Assembly: GCA_937911865.1 (NCBI GenBank)
Contig: CALDSK010000338.1
Coordinates: 1 to 42,910, forward strand
Origin: an uncultured Synechococcus sp.
GTDB taxonomy: Bacteria > Cyanobacteriota > Cyanobacteriia > Phormidesmidales > Phormidesmidaceae
Direction: 5' to 3'
Length of the DNA stretch: 42,910 nucleotides
The notes beneath the pieces were generated by a model that was not told where the DNA came from, made no database searches, and saw only the letters and a program-made list of their open reading frames with translations. The position numbers and the translations under genes were made by a program. Shown here one piece after another: positions 32,533 through 40,666 of this stretch (within the stretch, counting starts at the first letter, position 1; the number at the start of each line of letters is the position of its first letter).

Positions 32533-32795
32533 GAAAACGATGGAATAATGCCGTTCTCTGAATAGAGATAGCTAACGTGTCGTGCTGTTCTATTCCGTGT
32601 TTGAACGGGAAATATAGGGCTATTAAAAGGAAGCGCTGTTCTTCATTGTGTAACCCATGTAAAGCGCTAGGGGTAGGGCAATAAAGAATGAATAAATCCT
32701 AGTTGTTCTTTTACATTTTTGTAAGTATTCATACGACATTGGTAAAGTCACAACTCTACAAGCCTTGCAGCCCAAGCTGAGTGAATACCCAAAAG

Positions 32796-33521
32796 ATGGA
32801 TCTTCAGCCAAATACGCCCACAACTTTTTCTGAAAGTGCCTGTGCTACTGGTGGTCTGCACTCAGAACCGTCTCAAGCGCCAGTAGATAGCAGCAGGTCT
32901 ACTCTGGGCGAATGCTCGGCTGTCTCACGTAGCCCGCGGTTAGAAAATGGCATAGACGGTTTCCCGACTTGTGAGTTATCTCGTAGCTCTGATACTATCG
33001 TTTCTCATCAGGCTATTTCCCCATCGTCAAATGTCCGTACAGGCAATTGGAAGTTTTTTGGCGCATCTGTGAATCAAGACCTACAAACTGAAAATCAAAC
33101 TGACAACGTGGTTGAAAAGATGGAGAGCGGCGATCTGTGGGTTGTAAACAGCCGCCGCCGTAACGGTTTGATCGTGCTGCGCGAATTTCACGCGGAGTTT
33201 GCAGGGCCTGGCGCGGCTGTTGGCGGGGGGCTAGATGAAGGCATTGTGAAAGTCATTCCGATTGGCAACCTGTCTTTACTATCGCCGGATTCTCATGAGG
33301 CACATCAGAATGCGATTAAGATTCGGTTGCAGTGGATTCGCCTCACCCAAAACTTTACCGATCAGCCAGAGCCGAACGACCGAGCCCGGATGATTTTGGA
33401 ACAGTTTAAGACATACTTCGATCAGGCTACGGTTGATTTGGTTCCAGACGAGGCCTTTGCAATGCTTGTGGGCGTTCTCCCTCAGACGATTCGCCGGGTG
33501 AGATCTGGGTTCGTGTGGTGA
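32796..33521 (+). CDS. Conserved hypothetical protein with disordered N-terminus
   Basis: A 241-residue protein from the ATG at 32796 (GTG at 32781 would give 246). Residues 1-~85 are Ser/Thr/Pro-rich and probably disordered. From WKFFGASVNQ the sequence is ordered: MESGDLWVVNSRRRNGLIVLREFHAEF, GGGLDEGIVKVIPIGNLSLLSPDS, KIRLQWIRLTQNF and FDQATVDLVPDEAFAMLVGVLPQTIRR as landmarks. It is soluble, with no signal peptide. The C-terminal block reads like a conserved cyanobacterial domain, but I cannot name it. A 19-bp duplication covers its stop. Confidence 0.78.
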   Translation: MDLQPNTPTTFSESACATGGLHSEPSQAPVDSSRSTLGECSAVSRSPRLENGIDGFPTCELSRSSDTIVSHQAISPSSNVRTGNWKFFGASVNQDLQTENQTDNVVEKMESGDLWVVNSRRRNGLIVLREFHAEFAGPGAAVGGGLDEGIVKVIPIGNLSLLSPDSHEAHQNAIKIRLQWIRLTQNFTDQPEPNDRARMILEQFKTYFDQATVDLVPDEAFAMLVGVLPQTIRRVRSGFVW

Positions 33522-33550
33522 CTTTAGGGTTGTGTGGTGACTTTATTTGT
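33513..33550. repeat. 19-bp duplication over the stop of the 32796 gene
   Basis: GTGTGGTGACTTTAGGGTT followed by GTGTGGTGACTTTATTTGT; the first 13 bases are identical. The first copy holds the stop TGA (33519-33521), the second overlaps the hisC 3' end (minus strand). Confidence 0.8.
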
Positions 33551-34727
33551 AGCCAAATACCTGCTTAAAGTTTGCTAGCGTACGCTGATTTTCGGCCGCT
33601 GTGCCTATACTTATGCGGAGGCCGCCACCTGTATGACGAATAAGCGTGCCTTTTGCCTTGAGCTGTTGAAAGGTTTTAGCTAGGCCGTCTGCCTGTCCGT
33701 TGGCTTCTAGCGCAGCTAGCCCTTTGGGGCTTAACCGCGCGTATACAAAGTTGCTGTGGCTCGGCCATGTCTGCAAGTAAGGGTGAGCAGAGAGTGCTTG
33801 TGATACCCGCTGACGTTCCAAAATGATATCTGGAATTTGCTGTAGCAGCTGTTCACTGTGAGCCAAGGCGGCTTTTGCCGCAGCCTGAGAAAAGCTAGGT
33901 AGGTTATAGGGCAGTCTGAGCTTTTCTAGGGCGGTGATGATGTCTGGATGGCCAATGCCATAGCCAACGCGATGAGCCGCTAAGCGAAAGGCCTTGGAAA
34001 AGGTGCGAAGGACGAGCCAGTTAGGACGGCTGAGTGCCTCTAGTAGGGTCGTATGGCCGCTGAATTCGAAGTAGGCTTCATCGACAACGATTAAGACGTT
34101 GTCAGGAATTTGTTTGAGCCAGGTGAGTTCTTGTTGTGTCAGGGCATTACCTGTCGGTGAATTAGGATGCACCATAAAGACAGCTTTGACCGGGGGGCCG
34201 GATTGCTTGGCCTGTTGAATGGCGGCGCTAGCGGTGGATGGATCGACTGCGAATGTGTCTGTACGGTTGATCTGATGGACGGTGATGCCAAGGGTTTTGG
34301 CTAGGATACCGTACATAGAAAACGTGGGCGTAGCAACTAGGATCGATCCGTTGTTGCCAAGACAGGTTGCCATAAGAACGGAGCGGATGAGTTCGTCAGA
34401 GCCGTTGCCGATGGTGACATGTTCGAGTCCGATGGCGTCTGACGTGATATCACTGGAGCTGATGGCGTAGCGAATAATGGCTTGCTTGAGTGCATGATGA
34501 CTGCTGTCTGGATAGCGGTTAGCTGCGATCGCATCTCTATAAGCCCTCGCTAAATCATCCTTCAGCGCCGCTGGCAAATCGATTGGACTCTCGTTTGTAT
34601 CTAGCGGGTCTAAAACGGGTGGGTCTAAAACTGGCTGCGTGATGTCTCCTTTAGCTGCCGCTTCCTCTATTGGATGAGGCGACTTGTACGCAGCAAACTG
34701 AGCTAAATCGGCACGCAAAAAAGCCAT
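33543..34727 (-). CDS. hisC: Histidinol-phosphate aminotransferase
   Basis: A 394-residue fold-type I PLP enzyme. LDTNESP near the start, HPNSPTGN (~187-194), VVDEAYFEF (~214-222) and the PLP lysine Lys245 in RTFSKAFRLAAHRVG define HisC. It converts imidazole-acetol phosphate to histidinol phosphate. The N-terminal segment holds a 5-residue direct repeat (PVLDP-PVLDP, residues 32-41) coded by a 15-bp duplication just before the conserved LDTNESP. That makes the protein longer than the usual ~350-370 residues. It is divergent from leuB. Confidence 0.93.
   Translation of the reverse strand: MAFLRADLAQFAAYKSPHPIEEAAAKGDITQPVLDPPVLDPLDTNESPIDLPAALKDDLARAYRDAIAANRYPDSSHHALKQAIIRYAISSSDITSDAIGLEHVTIGNGSDELIRSVLMATCLGNNGSILVATPTFSMYGILAKTLGITVHQINRTDTFAVDPSTASAAIQQAKQSGPPVKAVFMVHPNSPTGNALTQQELTWLKQIPDNVLIVVDEAYFEFSGHTTLLEALSRPNWLVLRTFSKAFRLAAHRVGYGIGHPDIITALEKLRLPYNLPSFSQAAAKAALAHSEQLLQQIPDIILERQRVSQALSAHPYLQTWPSHSNFVYARLSPKGLAALEANGQADGLAKTFQQLKAKGTLIRHTGGGLRISIGTAAENQRTLANFKQVFGYK
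34606..34635. repeat. 15-bp in-frame duplication in hisC
   Basis: GGGTCTAAAACGGGT followed by GGGTCTAAAACTGGC on the plus strand; on the coding strand this encodes PVLDP twice, next to the substrate-site motif LDTNESP. Confidence 0.88.
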
Positions 34728-34956
34728 AGAAAAGAGCTACACAGAAAAAAGCTGTAGAAATAAAAACAGAAGCAAAAACTCCAGTGCATTCTACAGCACT
34801 TCTCGGGCGTCGGACTGATGGTTTGAACTATGCGTTTTAAGCCTATTTCTAGCTTGTTCTTGGCTTGCCTGCGGCGAAGCGTTCGCATCAGGTACTAATC
34901 AGGTATTATCGTTGGCGTCCCTATCGACTTCCTTCAAAGGATTTTTGTGAACGGTT

Positions 34957-36042
34957 ATGACAGCGCCCTTACGCATTACTCTTCTGCCCGGCGACGGCAT
35001 CGGCCCCGAAATCATGTCGGTAGCCGTCTCTGTTCTCAAGCAGGTGGCTGAGCAGCAAAACCTTGAGTTCGAGTTCACAGAAGCGCTATTCGGAGGGGCG
35101 GCGATTGATGAAACGGGCGCGCCGGTACCTGAGGAGACGCTAACAGCCTGTCGTCAAAGCGATGCGGTGATGCTGGCTTCTATTGGCGGCTACAAGTGGG
35201 ACACGCTGCCTCGATCACAGCGACCGGAAACCGGTTTGCTAGGTCTGCGTGCGGGCCTTAGCCTGTTTGCCAACCTGCGCCCGGCGACCATTTTGCCTCA
35301 GCTGTTGAGTGCTTCTTCCCTCAAACCAGAAGTGGTAGAGGGTGTGGATATTATGGTGGTGCGTGAGCTAACTGGTGGTATTTATTTTGGGTCGCCTAAA
35401 GGAATTTTTGAGACGGAGGACGGTCAGCAGCGCGGCGTGAGCACAATGGCCTACAGCAGCAGCGAGATTGATCGGATTGGGCGAGTTGCCTTTGAAGCAG
35501 CGCAAAAGCGGAGTGCCCGACTATGCTCGGTAGATAAGGCAAATGTGCTAGAGGTTTCTCAGCTGTGGCGCGATCGCATCACAGCTTTAAGCGCTGACTA
35601 CAGCGACGTAGAACTCTCTCACCTATATGTAGACAACGCCGCTATGCAGCTTGTCCGCGCCCCCAAACAGTTTGACACTATCGTCACGGGCAACTTATTC
35701 GGCGATATTCTCTCGGATGCGGCTGCTATGCTCACAGGAAGCATCGGTATGCTACCATCTGCCAGTCTGGGCGAGAGCGGTCCGGGTGTATTTGAGCCGG
35801 TGCATGGTTCAGCACCTGACATTGCTGGGCAGGATAAGGCCAATCCCTTGGCTCAAGTTCTGAGCGCTGCCATGATGTTGCGCTACGGTCTTAGCCAGCC
35901 AGCCGCTGCCGATCAGATAGAGCAAGCCGTTCTTACGGTGCTCGATCAGGGCTTCCGGACTGGAGACATTATGTCTGAAGGAATGAAAGCTGTCGGCTGC
36001 CAGGGAATGGGCGAAGCGCTGCAAGCAGCATTATCGACATAG
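34957..36042 (+). CDS. leuB: 3-isopropylmalate dehydrogenase
   Basis: A 361-residue decarboxylating dehydrogenase. PGDGIGPEI at 11-19, LLGLRAGLSLFANLRPA (substrate Args), VRELTGGIYFG, KANVLEVSQLWR, NLFGDILSDAAAMLTGSIG (metal Asps) and EPVHGSAPDIAGQ are diagnostic of LeuB. It oxidises and decarboxylates 3-isopropylmalate in leucine synthesis. leuC/D are not adjacent. AAGGA lies ~18 bp upstream of the ATG, so initiation looks weak. A 14-bp duplication covers the stop. Confidence 0.97.
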   Translation: MTAPLRITLLPGDGIGPEIMSVAVSVLKQVAEQQNLEFEFTEALFGGAAIDETGAPVPEETLTACRQSDAVMLASIGGYKWDTLPRSQRPETGLLGLRAGLSLFANLRPATILPQLLSASSLKPEVVEGVDIMVVRELTGGIYFGSPKGIFETEDGQQRGVSTMAYSSSEIDRIGRVAFEAAQKRSARLCSVDKANVLEVSQLWRDRITALSADYSDVELSHLYVDNAAMQLVRAPKQFDTIVTGNLFGDILSDAAAMLTGSIGMLPSASLGESGPGVFEPVHGSAPDIAGQDKANPLAQVLSAAMMLRYGLSQPAAADQIEQAVLTVLDQGFRTGDIMSEGMKAVGCQGMGEALQAALST

Positions 36043-36065
36043 AATCGATTTCATAGAGTCGATTT
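36038..36065. repeat. 14-bp duplication over the leuB stop
   Basis: CATAGAATCGATTT followed by CATAGAGTCGATTT. The first copy starts within the leuB stop codon (TAG at 36040-36042). Confidence 0.9.
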
Positions 36066-36106
36066 CTTGGCCTGTTAAGGCGATTGACTGCGATCGCTTA
36101 CGGCAA

Positions 36107-36122
36107 TTTACACAGGTGTAAA
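36107..36122. promoter_or_regulatory. 16-bp palindrome upstream of the 36306 gene
   Basis: TTTACACAGGTGTAAA has perfect 7-bp arms around AG. It is about 180 bp upstream of the next start codon. It could be an operator for an unknown dimeric regulator; there is no direct support. Confidence 0.35.
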
Positions 36123-36305
36123 GATGCCTAACAAATTGCTTTTAGTACGTTTGAACTAGGATAGCCTATGTGAGACTTCTGCAATACTACTGACGATGAT
36201 ATTGTCACTATCGAATACAGTTGTCCGAGCTAATACCCGTTTGCGTTAATATCACCCACAATTCATCAACCGCTAAAACAATCAAACCCGGAAGGGCTTA
36301 GAGGA

Positions 36306-36584
36306 ATGAGCACACTAACCATGTCACCTGAAACGTTGCCAGCTGCGGCAGAACGACTCGCGTTTGGAGATGATTCTGTTCTCCTAAATCCGGAGCTAAT
36401 TAAGGCCGCTCGCCATATTTACCGGACTTTTTACGAAGTACACCCAGAAGTTGTCCAGCGTCCTATCGGTGTTGCCATCGGTCGGTTGAACCATCGGGGT
36501 AAGCTGGTATTTGGCGATAAGCCAGTTTTGCTGCCTCAGGAGTGCTTTGTGCCATTTAGTCAGATTGATCCTGCACTGAATTAA
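36306..36584 (+). CDS. Small conserved hypothetical protein
   Basis: A 92-residue soluble protein. A short Ser/Thr tail is followed by LNPELIKAARHIYRTFYEVHPEVVQRPIG, then VAIGRLNHRGKLVFGDKPVLLP and ECFVPFSQIDPALN. There is no membrane segment or known motif. AGAGGA just upstream of the ATG is a strong ribosome-binding site, and the protein-like composition and following terminator support a real gene. Function unknown to me. Confidence 0.78.
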   Translation: MSTLTMSPETLPAAAERLAFGDDSVLLNPELIKAARHIYRTFYEVHPEVVQRPIGVAIGRLNHRGKLVFGDKPVLLPQECFVPFSQIDPALN

Positions 36585-36596
36585 GCTTCGGTGACG

Positions 36597-36624
36597 CGCA
36601 GTCTAGAAATCGCAGTCTAGAAAT
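36597..36624. repeat. 14-bp perfect tandem duplication
   Basis: CGCAGTCTAGAAAT occurs twice without mismatch, 13 bp after the stop of the 36306 gene and just before its terminator. Confidence 0.92.
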
Positions 36625-36639
36625 CGCTTAAGAATCTTT

Positions 36640-36679
36640 AACCCACCTTCGACAGTTCAAACGTCGAGGGTGGGTTTTT
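36640..36679 (+). terminator. Hairpin terminator
   Basis: AACCCACCTTCGAC (36640-36653) pairs with GTCGAGGGTGGGTT (36663-36676) with one G-T pair and a 9-nt loop, followed by TTTT. It ends the 36306 gene, and its T tract touches the first possible pilD start. Confidence 0.88.
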
Positions 36680-36697
36680 ATGCATCAAATGAAATTA

Positions 36698-37546
36698 ATG
36701 GGCATGTTAACCGTGATCTCTTCCGTGCACGGTGTGGATATTCTTTTGCCTGTTTTGATTATTTTTATCCTGGGTGCGGCGGTAGGGAGCTTTCTAAACG
36801 TCGTAATTTACCGGCTCCCTGCGGGTCTTTCTCTGCTGCATCCACCTTCTCGCTGCCCCAAGTGCGAAAAGCGGTTGAAGCCTTACGACAACGTTCCAGT
36901 TTTTGGCTGGCTATGGCTAAGAGGGAAATGCCGCAACTGTAAGCTGCCGATTGCGATTCGCTACCCGATGGTGGAATTTACAACGGCCTGTTTGTTCGTG
37001 TCGGTGTTTGCAACTTTTGGCACGACTTGGGCAACGCCTGGGCACTGGATTTTTGTTTGTTGGCTGCTCTCTTTAGCGTTAATTGATTTGGATACAATGA
37101 CGCTGCCCAACAGCCTGACGGCCTCAGGGCTAGTGTTAGGCTGGCTCTTTCAAAGTTGGATGGGCTATGTAGCGTCTCCTAATTTGCCGAGTGCTCTGGA
37201 CAGCGGGGCTATGGCTGTCGTAGCCAGTGTTCTGGCGCTGTGGCTGTTTGATTTAGTTGGTGTGGCTGGAAGCTGGGTCTTTGGCAAGGCCGCAATGGGT
37301 GGGGGAGATTCTAAGCTAGCGGCGATGATGGCGGCCTGGCTGGGGTTTCCTGGGATGCTGCTGGCGACATTTTTGGCAGCGACGGTGGGTGCGGTGGTTG
37401 GGAGCAGTGCTTTGGCGCTCGGTGTACTGGGGCCGAAACAGCATATTCCGTTTGGGCCTTATTTGGCTCTGGGCGCGATTTTGAGCTTGTTTTACGGTGA
37501 GCGACTGATCGAGGCGTACCTAGGGATTTTTTCCCCGGCGCTGTAG
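36698..37546 (+). CDS. pilD: Type IV prepilin peptidase / N-methyltransferase
   Basis: A bifunctional A24 peptidase with about eight membrane helices, 282 residues from the ATG at 36698 (ATGs at 36680 and 36689 lie on the terminator tail and are less likely). Residue numbers here are from 36680: FILGAAVGSFLNVVIYRLPAG (N-terminal signature), cysteines 59, 62, 84 and 87 (CPKC...CRNC, Zn-binding), catalytic Asp136/138 in LIDLDTMTLPN and Asp210 in MGGGDSKL. It cleaves and methylates prepilins, so serves type IV pili and motility or DNA uptake. The pilin genes are not in the window. Confidence 0.93.
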   Translation: MGMLTVISSVHGVDILLPVLIIFILGAAVGSFLNVVIYRLPAGLSLLHPPSRCPKCEKRLKPYDNVPVFGWLWLRGKCRNCKLPIAIRYPMVEFTTACLFVSVFATFGTTWATPGHWIFVCWLLSLALIDLDTMTLPNSLTASGLVLGWLFQSWMGYVASPNLPSALDSGAMAVVASVLALWLFDLVGVAGSWVFGKAAMGGGDSKLAAMMAAWLGFPGMLLATFLAATVGAVVGSSALALGVLGPKQHIPFGPYLALGAILSLFYGERLIEAYLGIFSPAL

Positions 37547-37655
37547 GTAGATTTTCACAGGCGGGTGGCAACCCAGTAGGATAATTAAGGAAATTGCCTT
37601 ATGCAGGTTGGGCCAGTAAGGCGTATCAGGTGAGGCAAAACTTAAGAGAGACTCT

Positions 37656-38585
37656 ATGAGTGGGAAAATGTCACTGTTTGACTGGTTTGCCAATCGCAAG
37701 AAGACGGGCCTGATTAGCCAGGATCGGCACGAGCGCGAGATTGCTGACGGCCTTTGGACTAAGTGCAAGCGCTGCGACGTGCTGACCTATACCAAGGATT
37801 TGAAGGCGAATCAGCAGGTCTGTCCTGAGTGCGGACATCATCATCGGGTATTTAGCGTAGAGCGAATTGAGCAGCTGATTGATGAGGGGACCTGGGCTCC
37901 CATTGATACACAGCTGGCACCTAAAGATCCGTTGAGGTTTCGTGATCGCAAAGCCTATGCCGATCGAATTCGCGATACTCAAGCTAAAACGAAGCTGGTT
38001 GATGGCGTTCAGACCGGTTTAGGCGAAATCAATAGCGTTCCGGCTGCGCTTGGCGTCATGGATTTTCGCTTTATGGGCGGCAGCATGGGCTCAGTGGTGG
38101 GTGAAAAACTAGCCAGGCTGGTTGAGCGAGCCACCGCAGAGCAGCTGCCTGCGATTATTGTCTGTGCTTCTGGCGGTGCCCGGATGCAAGAAGGCATGCT
38201 AAGCCTGATGCAGATGGCTAAGATTTCAGCGGCGCTAGAGCGGCATCGCTCCGCTCGCCTGCTGTATATGCCGATTTTGACCCATCCAACGACTGGCGGC
38301 GTGACGGCAAGCTTTGCCATGCTAGGCGATATTATTTTGGCTGAGCCAGAGGCAACGATCGGCTTTGCCGGACGGCGAGTGGTAGAGCAGACCGTCCGTG
38401 AGAAATTGCCAGAAGGCTTCCAAACGGCTGAATATCTGCTGCATCACGGTTTTGTTGATAAAATTGTGCCGCGTACTGAGCTAAAACAGACGTTGGCGCA
38501 GCTAATTCGGTTACATCAGCCTGTCAGCGGCAAGATGCCAGTAGCCGCCCGGCAAAAGGAAGTCGTCTTAGAAGCTGTTGAGTGA
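37656..38585 (+). CDS. accD: Acetyl-CoA carboxylase carboxyltransferase beta subunit
   Basis: A 309-residue AccD. MSLFDWFANRKK at the start, the zinc ribbon CKRC...CPEC (Cys37, 40, 56, 59), the carboxyltransferase core RIRDTQAKTKLVDGVQTG, GSMGSVVGEK, CASGGARMQEGMLSLMQMAK, HPTTGGVTASFAMLGD and GFAGRRVVEQT are all present. With AccA it transfers the carboxyl group from biotin to acetyl-CoA for fatty-acid synthesis. Start is ATG 37656 or the internal ATG 12 bp later. A 13-bp duplication covers the stop. Confidence 0.98.
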   Translation: MSGKMSLFDWFANRKKTGLISQDRHEREIADGLWTKCKRCDVLTYTKDLKANQQVCPECGHHHRVFSVERIEQLIDEGTWAPIDTQLAPKDPLRFRDRKAYADRIRDTQAKTKLVDGVQTGLGEINSVPAALGVMDFRFMGGSMGSVVGEKLARLVERATAEQLPAIIVCASGGARMQEGMLSLMQMAKISAALERHRSARLLYMPILTHPTTGGVTASFAMLGDIILAEPEATIGFAGRRVVEQTVREKLPEGFQTAEYLLHHGFVDKIVPRTELKQTLAQLIRLHQPVSGKMPVAARQKEVVLEAVE

Positions 38586-38596
38586 AGCTGTTGAAT
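38571..38596. repeat. 13-bp duplication over the accD stop
   Basis: GAAGCTGTTGAGT followed by GAAGCTGTTGAAT; the stop TGA is at 38583-38585, across the junction of the copies. Confidence 0.92.
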
Positions 38597-38692
38597 GAAA
38601 CTTCAAGCACGATCGAAATCCGCAGAGTAGCCGCTGGGATCGCAGCCTATGCTCCCCTAAGCGTCCTATTCATGGCATGATAAAGACATATT

Positions 38693-38716
38693 TTGATTCA
38701 GTGAGAATTGAATCAA
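38693..38716 (+). promoter_or_regulatory. Inverted repeat upstream of psbV
   Basis: TTGATTC (38693-38699) and GAATCAA (38710-38716) flank a 10-nt loop 36 bp upstream of the psbV start. It may be an mRNA-leader hairpin or protein-binding site. Evidence is only the symmetry. Confidence 0.35.
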
Positions 38717-38751
38717 TGCTGTGTTGAATGGCTGAAAGGCGAGCATAAAAA

Positions 38752-39267
38752 ATGAGACATATATTCAAGCGATTCACCTGGCTGGTAGCCGCTGTCATCT
38801 TCGTTGCTACAGGGCTGTTGGGTGGGCCGTTCATAGAAGGCGCGATCGCAGCTGACTTGGACGCTGCGGTGAGAACCATCCCATTGAACGAAGCGGGTGA
38901 TACTGTGACGCTATCGGTCGAAGAGTTTACCCGAGGACAGCAAAAGTTCAACAATGCCTGTGCAATCTGTCATCTGGGCGGTATCACTAAGACTAATCCT
39001 AATGTGGGCTTGGATACAGAGTCTTTGGCTGGTGCCTTCCCCGATCGCAACAACTTGGAAGGGCTAATTGACTATCTCCACAATCCGACGACTTACGACG
39101 GACTTGTTGAGATTTCTGAGCTGCATCCTAGTACTAAGAGCACCGACATTTATCCTAAGATGCGCAACCTAACAGAAGATGACCTGCGGGCTATTTCTGG
39201 TCACATTCTACTGATGCCTAAGATTCGTGGCGATCAGTGGGGCGCGGGTAAGACAAAGTCTTTGTAA
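38752..39267 (+). CDS. psbV: Photosystem II cytochrome c-550 (PsbV)
   Basis: A 171-residue precursor with a signal peptide; cleavage after residue 33 gives a mature protein starting ADLDAAVRTIPLNE. The haem motif CAICH at 70-74 and the second axial His125 in ISELHPS are spaced exactly as in the family, and GGITKTNPNVGL, NPTTYDG and DIYPKMRNLTEDDL are typical. It is an extrinsic lumenal PSII subunit that stabilises the oxygen-evolving Mn cluster. It is followed by a hairpin terminator. The signal peptide is slightly long; otherwise it is normal. Confidence 0.97.
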   Translation: MRHIFKRFTWLVAAVIFVATGLLGGPFIEGAIAADLDAAVRTIPLNEAGDTVTLSVEEFTRGQQKFNNACAICHLGGITKTNPNVGLDTESLAGAFPDRNNLEGLIDYLHNPTTYDGLVEISELHPSTKSTDIYPKMRNLTEDDLRAISGHILLMPKIRGDQWGAGKTKSL

Positions 39268-39324
39268 GCTTAGGTCTTCGGTAAGACTCAAGCCGTCTTT
39301 TTAGGCTTAAAAGGTCTACACTTT

Positions 39325-39358
39325 AAGCGCAGGAGGGATATGCCTTCTGCGCTTTTTA
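39325..39358 (+). terminator. Rho-independent terminator of psbV
   Basis: AAGCGCAGGAGG (39325-39336) pairs with CCTTCTGCGCTT (39343-39354), with one G-T pair and a 6-nt loop; a TTTTT tail ends at 39358. It lies 57 bp after psbV. Confidence 0.85.
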
Positions 39359-39376
39359 CTATGGTGCCAAAAGCGA

Positions 39377-39406
39377 TAGTCTTCTGCACTGTAGTCTTCT
39401 GCGACT
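39377..39406. repeat. 15-bp tandem duplication
   Basis: TAGTCTTCTGCACTG followed by TAGTCTTCTGCGACT, about 50 bp upstream of the binding-protein gene. A 9-bp duplication TACATGAAT x2 follows at about 39429-39446. Confidence 0.85.
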
Positions 39407-39454
39407 TGCTATACGAGGCGAGATCCATACATGAATTACATGAATTGCTGATTT

Positions 39455-40648
39455 ATGATCAATCGACGAACGCTGCTGCTAGGGACAGCCGGGCTGGCGG
39501 CTGGTAGCGTTTTAACGGGCTGCAATAGGGTGCCTGCTGATGGTTTGAAAGTGACTTTGCTCGAAGGCGCGATTCCGTCTGAGGTTTTGCAACGGTTTCG
39601 TCAGCAGGTGGTGTCTGCTGCAAGCTTTCAGACGCGATCGCAGATGCAGGGTATTTTTCAGCAGCTACAGCGCTGGCAGGGACCCGCTGAAGCAAGCGCT
39701 GGCTGGGGTCGATTATTGCCGTGGCGACAGGCTCAGGCAGGTCCTATTCTGGACAATTTGGTTAGCTTGGGTGACTACTGGTTGACGAGTGCGATCGCTC
39801 AAAACTTAATTGAGCCGCTGTCTCTTACGGCTGAGCAGCGGGCGCCGCTACCGGCTCAATGGCAGCAGTTTGTAACCCGTGACTCATCAGGTCAGATTGC
39901 TTCTTCCGACCTGCTGTGGGCCGCACCTTACAAAGTTCAGTCGTTGGTCATTGTGTATCGGCAAAGTGTAGATAGTCCGTCGTTTGAGACTTGGCGTGAT
40001 CTGCTAGCGCCTAGCCTCAGCGGCATGATCGCCCTACCCAATCACCCTAACCTAGTGATTGGACTGCTACAAAAGATGCAGACAGGCAGTTTCAATACGA
40101 GCTTTGACAGCTCGCTAACTAATCGCCGTGAGGCCACTCCAGAACTGGTCAGTGAGCTGAGTGAACAGCTGAGTACTCCTTTTGCTGAGCTGAATCGTCA
40201 GGTGAGAACCTACGACTCGCAGACGGCCCTGAAAGCCTTGGTTAACGAAGATTTGAAAGCGGTCGTCACCTGGTCGGGTGATGTAGTGACTGCGTTGCAG
40301 CGGTATCGTAGCCTAAGAGCTGTGGTGCCTGCTGAAGGAAGCTTGCTATCTGCGGATATGTGGGTACGGCCAAAAGGCGCGAGCATGAGTGAAGCTGCTC
40401 AAGACTGGATTGACTTTTGCTGGCAGCCTGAGGCGGCGACACAAATTTCACGAGCGGGCGCAGGCCTATCACCGGTTTTCCTAGCTGACCGATTTGCGGG
40501 TGAAGATTCGGCGTTTCCCGATGCTCTGGCGAGTAATCGTCTGAGACCAGAGACTATGCAAAACAGCGAGCTGCTGTTGCCTTTGCCCGAATCTATACAG
40601 TCTGCCTATGTCACCCTTTGGCAGCAGCTAAGGCGTCAGGCTGTCTAG
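39455..40648 (+). CDS. Lipoprotein extracellular solute-binding protein, polyamine-type
   Basis: A 397-residue binding protein. The N-terminus NRRTLLLGTAGLAAGSVLTGC combines a twin-Arg-like start with a lipobox, so Cys23 is probably the lipidated residue. The mature sequence fits the PotD/SBP family: VTLLEGAIPSEVL, the strand with WAAPYKVQSLVIVYR, WRDLLAPSLSGMIALPN, VTWSGDVVTAL, and ADMWVRPKGASMSEAAQDWIDFCWQPEAA. Polyamine or similar solute uptake is likely, but no ABC permease or ATPase is adjacent. Convergent with the 40667 gene. Confidence 0.85.
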   Translation: MINRRTLLLGTAGLAAGSVLTGCNRVPADGLKVTLLEGAIPSEVLQRFRQQVVSAASFQTRSQMQGIFQQLQRWQGPAEASAGWGRLLPWRQAQAGPILDNLVSLGDYWLTSAIAQNLIEPLSLTAEQRAPLPAQWQQFVTRDSSGQIASSDLLWAAPYKVQSLVIVYRQSVDSPSFETWRDLLAPSLSGMIALPNHPNLVIGLLQKMQTGSFNTSFDSSLTNRREATPELVSELSEQLSTPFAELNRQVRTYDSQTALKALVNEDLKAVVTWSGDVVTALQRYRSLRAVVPAEGSLLSADMWVRPKGASMSEAAQDWIDFCWQPEAATQISRAGAGLSPVFLADRFAGEDSAFPDALASNRLRPETMQNSELLLPLPESIQSAYVTLWQQLRRQAV

Positions 40649-40666
40649 ACTTGGTGGGGTGAAACT

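Noticed and set aside
36670..36942. 90-codon ORF overlapping the start of pilD
   Set aside because: Out-of-frame shadow of pilD, which has clear family motifs.
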